Translations under genes and position numbers: made by a program
Part shown: piece by piece, positions 13,401 through 16,143 of the stretch
Position numbering within the stretch: position 1 is the stretch's first letter
How the letters are laid out: every line of letters begins with the position of its first letter
Assembly (NCBI GenBank): GCA_946479015.1
Contig: CAMLEQ010000032.1
Coordinates: 1 to 16,143, forward strand
Direction of reading: 5' to 3'
DNA: 16,143 bases
DNA from: an uncultured Gemmatimonadota bacterium
GTDB lineage: Bacteria > Gemmatimonadota > Gemmatimonadetes > Gemmatimonadales > Gemmatimonadaceae
The notes under the pieces: generated by a model
Told to the model about the DNA's origin: nothing
Databases searched by the model: none
Seen by the model: only the letters and a program-made list of their open reading frames with translations

Positions 13401-14591
13401 ATGACGGTGCAGAAGGCAGTGATCATCGGAGGCGGCGTCGCGGGACCCGCGGCCGCGCTCGCGCTCCACAAGGCCGGGATCGACGCGACCGTGTGCGAAG
13501 CGTACGAGAGCACGGCGGATGGAATCGGGGGCGTGCTCATGGTCGCGCCGAACGGGCTCGACGCGCTCGAGGTGCTCGGCGTGGACCTCGGCGACATCGG
13601 GCAGCCGATCCGGCGCCAGGTGATCGCCGACCACCGCGGGAAGCGCCTGATGCGGTTCGACGGCGTCCCCGGCCTGGCGCCGAGCCGGGTGCTCTGGCGC
13701 TCGCAGCTTCACCGCGCGCTGCACGACCATGCGCTGGCGCGGGGGATCCGCATCGAGCACGGCAAGCGCCTGGTGCGCGTGAGCGAGAGCGCGAGCGCCG
13801 TCACCGCGCATTTCGCGGATGGCAGCAGCGCGACGGGGGATGTGCTCATCGGCGCCGACGGCATCCGCTCGACGGTGCGGAAGCTCATCGACCCGGGCGC
13901 GCCCGATCCGCGGTACGTCGGCCTGCTCGGCTTCGGCGGCAGGGCCACGGAGAGCGGCGTGCTGGAGCCGACGGACACGATGTACTTCACCTTCGGGACT
14001 CGCGCGTTCCTCGGCTACTGGACCGACCCCGATGGCGGCGTGATGTGGTTCAGCAACCCGCCCCGGGAGCAGCCGCTCCCGCTCGCCGAGGCACGCCGGA
14101 TCCCCGCGGCCGATTGGCTCGCGCACCTGCGCGAGACTCACGCCGGCGACGTTCCGGGCGGCGCACTGGTCCGGCACACGAGCGCGGACGATCTGTTCGT
14201 GCTCGGCGCGATGGACATGCTCCCGAGCGTCCCACACTGGCATCGCGGACGGATGGTGCTCGTCGGCGACTCCGCGCACGCGCCGTCGTCGAGCTCCGGG
14301 CAGGGGGTGTCGCTGGCGCTGGAGAGCGCGCTGGAGCTGGCTCGGTGCCTGCGCGACCTCCGCGACGTGCAGGAGGCGTTCTCCGCGTACGAGCGGCTCC
14401 GGCGGCCGAGGGTGGAGCGGATCGCGGCCAGCGCGGCGAAGACCAACAACCGGAAGGCGGCGGGGCCGATCGGCAAGGCGCTCATGTCGGTGCTCATGCC
14501 CATCGCCAGCAGGACGTTCCTCCGGCCGGAGAAGATGTTCGGCTGGATGCACGGCTATCGCGTTCACTGGGAGCAGGCCGTGAACGCGTAG
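13401..14591 (+). CDS. FAD-dependent monooxygenase (PHBH-like aromatic hydroxylase family)
   Basis: This 396-residue flavoprotein has the three landmarks of single-component group A flavin monooxygenases. The Rossmann motif IIGGGVAGPAAALAL is at 8-22, the DG motif LIGADGIRSTVRK at 149-161, and the GD motif VLVGDSAHAPSSSSGQG at 286-302. Arg100 in WRSQLHRAL fits the conserved FAD-contacting arginine. These enzymes use NAD(P)H and oxygen to hydroxylate aromatic or polycyclic substrates, including antibiotics; the substrate here is unknown. It is probably cytoplasmic, as no signal is seen. It follows padR by 25 bp on the same strand, so it is likely induced when PadR's ligand is present. The length is normal for the family. 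Confidence 0.93.
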   Translation: MTVQKAVIIGGGVAGPAAALALHKAGIDATVCEAYESTADGIGGVLMVAPNGLDALEVLGVDLGDIGQPIRRQVIADHRGKRLMRFDGVPGLAPSRVLWRSQLHRALHDHALARGIRIEHGKRLVRVSESASAVTAHFADGSSATGDVLIGADGIRSTVRKLIDPGAPDPRYVGLLGFGGRATESGVLEPTDTMYFTFGTRAFLGYWTDPDGGVMWFSNPPREQPLPLAEARRIPAADWLAHLRETHAGDVPGGALVRHTSADDLFVLGAMDMLPSVPHWHRGRMVLVGDSAHAPSSSSGQGVSLALESALELARCLRDLRDVQEAFSAYERLRRPRVERIAASAAKTNNRKAAGPIGKALMSVLMPIASRTFLRPEKMFGWMHGYRVHWEQAVNA

Positions 14592-14620
14592 GGTGGCGCG
14601 TGGGGCGCTGCCCTTCCCGC

Positions 14621-14639
14621 CCCGTAGTTAGACTACGGG
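14621..14639. repeat. 8-bp inverted repeat downstream of the monooxygenase gene
   Basis: CCCGTAGT (14621-14628) and ACTACGGG (14632-14639) form a perfect stem around TAG. It is 30 bp after the monooxygenase stop and 24 bp before the next start. It could terminate the padR operon, but the following bases (ATCACC) are not T-rich; it might instead be an operator for the downstream gene. Confidence 0.45.
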
Positions 14640-14662
14640 ATCACCGACGAAAGGGGAGCCAC

Positions 14663-15568
14663 GTGAACGACCAGCATCGATCACCACGCGGGAGGGGGCC
14701 GCGGCGCGCGGCGCGCGGCGGGTGGAGACTTCTCATCGGCTGCGCGCTGGTCGTGGCCGGCGCCTGCCGCGACCCCCACCCGCGCGCGAGCGCCGCCGCG
14801 GACAGCGCACAGGCGACGCGCTGCGGCGCCGACGTGGGTCGCGTCGTCGAGCGCCTCGGCGAACGCATACGGCTGGTGTCGCTGCTGGCCCCCGACACGA
14901 TCGTGCGGCGCGAGCTGGCGGATGCGTACGCTCCGCTGGTGACCGCGCAGCTTCTCGCCTTCTGGCAGGCGGCGCCCGCCGGCGCGCCGGGCCGGCAACT
15001 CTCGAACCCCTGGCCCGCGCGCATCGAGGTGCGCTCCATCCATCCGGAGGGCGACGCCTGCCGCGTCGAGGGCGACGTGGCGTACGTCACGAGCGCGGAT
15101 ACCACCGCCGTCGTGGAGCGGCGCCCCGTCACGCTGCGCGTGCGGGAGACGGACGGCGGCTGGCGCGTGGGCGAGTACGCGAGCACCGCCGCGCGCAACG
15201 ACGCGTCGGCGCCGGCCAACGTGGTGCGCCGCTACTACGACCACATCCGAGCCGGCGACTACGACTCCGCGTACGTGCTGTGGGAGCGCGGCGGCGCGGC
15301 GAGTGGGCAGACGCTCGCGAAGTTCAGGGCGGGCTTCGCGCGGACGGCGAACGTGCGCGTGACGATCACCCACGGCATCCGCGTCGAGGGGGCCGCGGGC
15401 TCGCAGTACGCCACCGTGCCCGTGGCGGTCGACGCCGAGCTGCGAAACGGCACGCGGCAGCACTTCGAGGGAACGTACACGCTGCGCCGCGCCATGGTGG
15501 ACGGCGCGACGCCGGAGCAGCGGCGCTGGCACATCTATGCCGCCTCCCTCACTGCTCGACGGCGGTGA
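14663..15568 (+). CDS. Putative lipoprotein with a C-terminal NTF2-like domain
   Basis: A 301-residue protein starting with GTG 14663, supported by GGGGAG 4 nt upstream. A long basic N-region (1-22) precedes a hydrophobic core and a plausible lipobox VAGAC (Cys35), so it is likely lipid-anchored. The mature part has two similar-sized segments. The first (about 52-175) contains ADAYAPLVTAQLLAFWQ and a beta stretch ending GGWRVGEYAS. The second (about 185-298) starts ANVVRRYYDHIRAGDYDSAY, the usual helix of NTF2/DUF4878-like lipoproteins, and ends in a beta sheet. Only the second is family-like to me; both may be NTF2-type domains. It is on the same strand as the padR operon but separated by a hairpin, with its own ribosome site. 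Its 3' end overlaps the convergent META gene by 20 bp. Confidence 0.85.
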   Translation: MNDQHRSPRGRGPRRAARGGWRLLIGCALVVAGACRDPHPRASAAADSAQATRCGADVGRVVERLGERIRLVSLLAPDTIVRRELADAYAPLVTAQLLAFWQAAPAGAPGRQLSNPWPARIEVRSIHPEGDACRVEGDVAYVTSADTTAVVERRPVTLRVRETDGGWRVGEYASTAARNDASAPANVVRRYYDHIRAGDYDSAYVLWERGGAASGQTLAKFRAGFARTANVRVTITHGIRVEGAAGSQYATVPVAVDAELRNGTRQHFEGTYTLRRAMVDGATPEQRRWHIYAASLTARRR

Positions 15569-15986
15569 AGCGGGCGAGCGTCCCCGTACGTCCGATGAGG
15601 GAGAGGGTGTCCCCCGAGATCTCGTGACGCTGCGTGGAGCGGAGCGCGGAGAGGAAGGCCTGCTCCTGCGTGACGGCCTGCGGGTTCAGGCACGCCATGC
15701 GCGTGGTGGCCGCCGGCCCGAAGCGCAGCTCGGCGCCGTCGCGCGTGAACGAGCCGGAGAGCCGGTTGCACCCGGTGGAGCCCACCACCCGACCGCGGTC
15801 CGGGCCGAACTGCAGGTACGCCTCGCGCGCGCCCTCCGCTTCGGCCACGGCGGGCTCCCCCTTCACATCCATGAGGCGCCAGTGGGTTCGCTCCAGCGGG
15901 ATGCTCGCCGACCGGCTCGCGGGCGTGGCGCACGCGACGACGGCGGCGAGCATGAGCAGGTATCGCATGGCGTGGAGCGACCGCAT
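15549..15986 (-). CDS. META domain lipoprotein (HslJ-like)
   Basis: A 145-residue protein with a signal and probable lipobox VVAC (Cys19). The META domain fills residues 31-143: WRLMDVKGEP (36-45), YLQFGPDRGRVVGSTGCNRLSG (57-78), LRFGPAATTRMAC (87-99), EQAFLSAL (108-115) and DTLSL near 126-130. The two conserved cysteines, Cys73 in GCNR and Cys99 in TRMAC, are present, as in HslJ and related outer-membrane proteins. HslJ is heat-inducible in E. coli and linked to novobiocin resistance; the biochemical role of META proteins is not firmly known. ATG 15986 is chosen for GGAGG 8 nt upstream (15995-15999). In-frame ATGs at 16001 and 15968 have no site. Confidence 0.92.
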   Translation of the reverse strand: MRSLHAMRYLLMLAAVVACATPASRSASIPLERTHWRLMDVKGEPAVAEAEGAREAYLQFGPDRGRVVGSTGCNRLSGSFTRDGAELRFGPAATTRMACLNPQAVTQEQAFLSALRSTQRHEISGDTLSLIGRTGTLARFTAVEQ

Positions 15987-15994
15987 GGAGCGTA

Positions 15995-15999
15995 CCTCC
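15995..15999 (-). promoter_or_regulatory. Ribosome binding site deciding the META gene start
   Basis: GGAGG on the minus strand lies 8 nt ahead of ATG 15986. It rules out the upstream ATG at 16001, which overlaps this site, and makes the internal ATG at 15968 less likely. Confidence 0.7.
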
Positions 16000-16029
16000 A
16001 TTGGCGGCGAGAGCGCGGCGCCGGCGCGG

Positions 16030-16067
16030 CGGGCGCCGGAGCGCCTCCCGCGGGCTACCGGCGCCCG
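16030..16067. repeat. 10-bp inverted repeat around the stop of the right-edge gene
   Basis: CGGGCGCCGG (16030-16039) pairs perfectly with CCGGCGCCCG (16058-16067), leaving an 18-nt loop that holds the TAG stop of the right-edge gene. It may help end that transcript before the META gene, but there is no T run. Confidence 0.45.
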
Positions 16068-16143
16068 TCCCCCTCGCCCTCCCTCGCCGCCGCGCGCCGC
16101 GCCTCGTCGAGGAGCCGCATCACGGCCTCATCCTGCTCGGCGT
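16055..16143 (-). CDS. C-terminal end of a gene cut by the right edge
   Basis: Reading leftwards from the edge, the minus strand encodes AEQDEAVMRLLDEARRAARE followed by GEGDGRR and a TAG at 16055-16057. The codons nearly all end in G or C. The residues form a charged amphipathic helix and a flexible tail, as at the end of many bacterial proteins. The family cannot be told from 29 residues. It is 69 bp upstream of the META gene on the same strand and could share its transcript unless the hairpin at 16030-16067 intervenes. Confidence 0.5.
   Translation of the reverse strand, partial: AEQDEAVMRLLDEARRAAAREGEGDGRR

Noticed and set aside
12725..13597. 290-codon minus-strand frame opposite padR
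   Set aside because: No recognisable domain; the plus strand has a clear winged-helix PadR with its own promoter.
13493..14662. Upstream extension of the lipoprotein frame through the monooxygenase gene
   Set aside because: That part is an out-of-frame shadow of the flavin monooxygenase; a strong ribosome site and a lipoprotein signal mark the start at 14663.

Overview
The window is about 16 kb of dense, GC-rich bacterial chromosome. Codon third positions are almost always G or C. Secreted proteins and lipoproteins are frequent, and I see no tRNA, rRNA, CRISPR array, transposase or phage gene. The gene set is a S45-type acylase, a LVIVD beta-propeller protein coupled to DUF305, CreD, a META lipoprotein and several NTF2-like proteins. 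Together with GTG starts and the GC content this fits a soil-type Gram-negative, most likely Gemmatimonadota. That assignment is inference from gene flavour, not proof.

Left part (1-4552, minus strand): a possible gene cut by the left edge, then, in reverse order of transcription, a penicillin-acylase-family Ntn hydrolase, a GH39-like glycoside hydrolase lipoprotein 32 bp upstream of it, and a small DUF6174-type lipoprotein. The hydrolase and acylase look like one exported operon that could take apart an acylated or amide-linked glycoconjugate.

Middle part (4675-8298, minus strand): an orphan zinc-ribbon protein with two membrane helices, a three-helix membrane protein, an ankyrin-repeat protein and CreD. 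CreD and the ankyrin gene are 26 bp apart. The CreABC sensor and regulator are not in view.

Next (8483-11109, minus strand): DUF305 and a cysteine-rich LVIVD beta-propeller protein, coupled by an ATGA overlap and ended by a 13-bp hairpin terminator. Both are predicted to be exported, and DUF305 carries a Met/His-rich linker that suggests metal (copper) handling.

Then two convergent NTF2/SnoaL-like genes (11373-12293), 15 bp apart. A 479-bp gap follows, holding the clearest regulatory structure of the window: three GATATC cores at exact 14-bp spacing laid over a sigma70-like promoter, just ahead of a PadR-family repressor and a flavin monooxygenase (12773-14591). This is a textbook-like autoregulated detoxification or catabolic unit whose substrate is unknown.

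Right part (14663-16143): a two-domain putative lipoprotein on plus, a META-domain (HslJ-like) lipoprotein on minus whose 3' end overlaps it by 20 bp, and the C-terminal tail of a minus-strand gene cut by the right edge.

Most of the window is ordinary chromosomal housekeeping and envelope genes. I found no convincing new multi-gene system. The best leads are the PadR operator array, the DUF305-LVIVD pair and the hydrolase-acylase pair.
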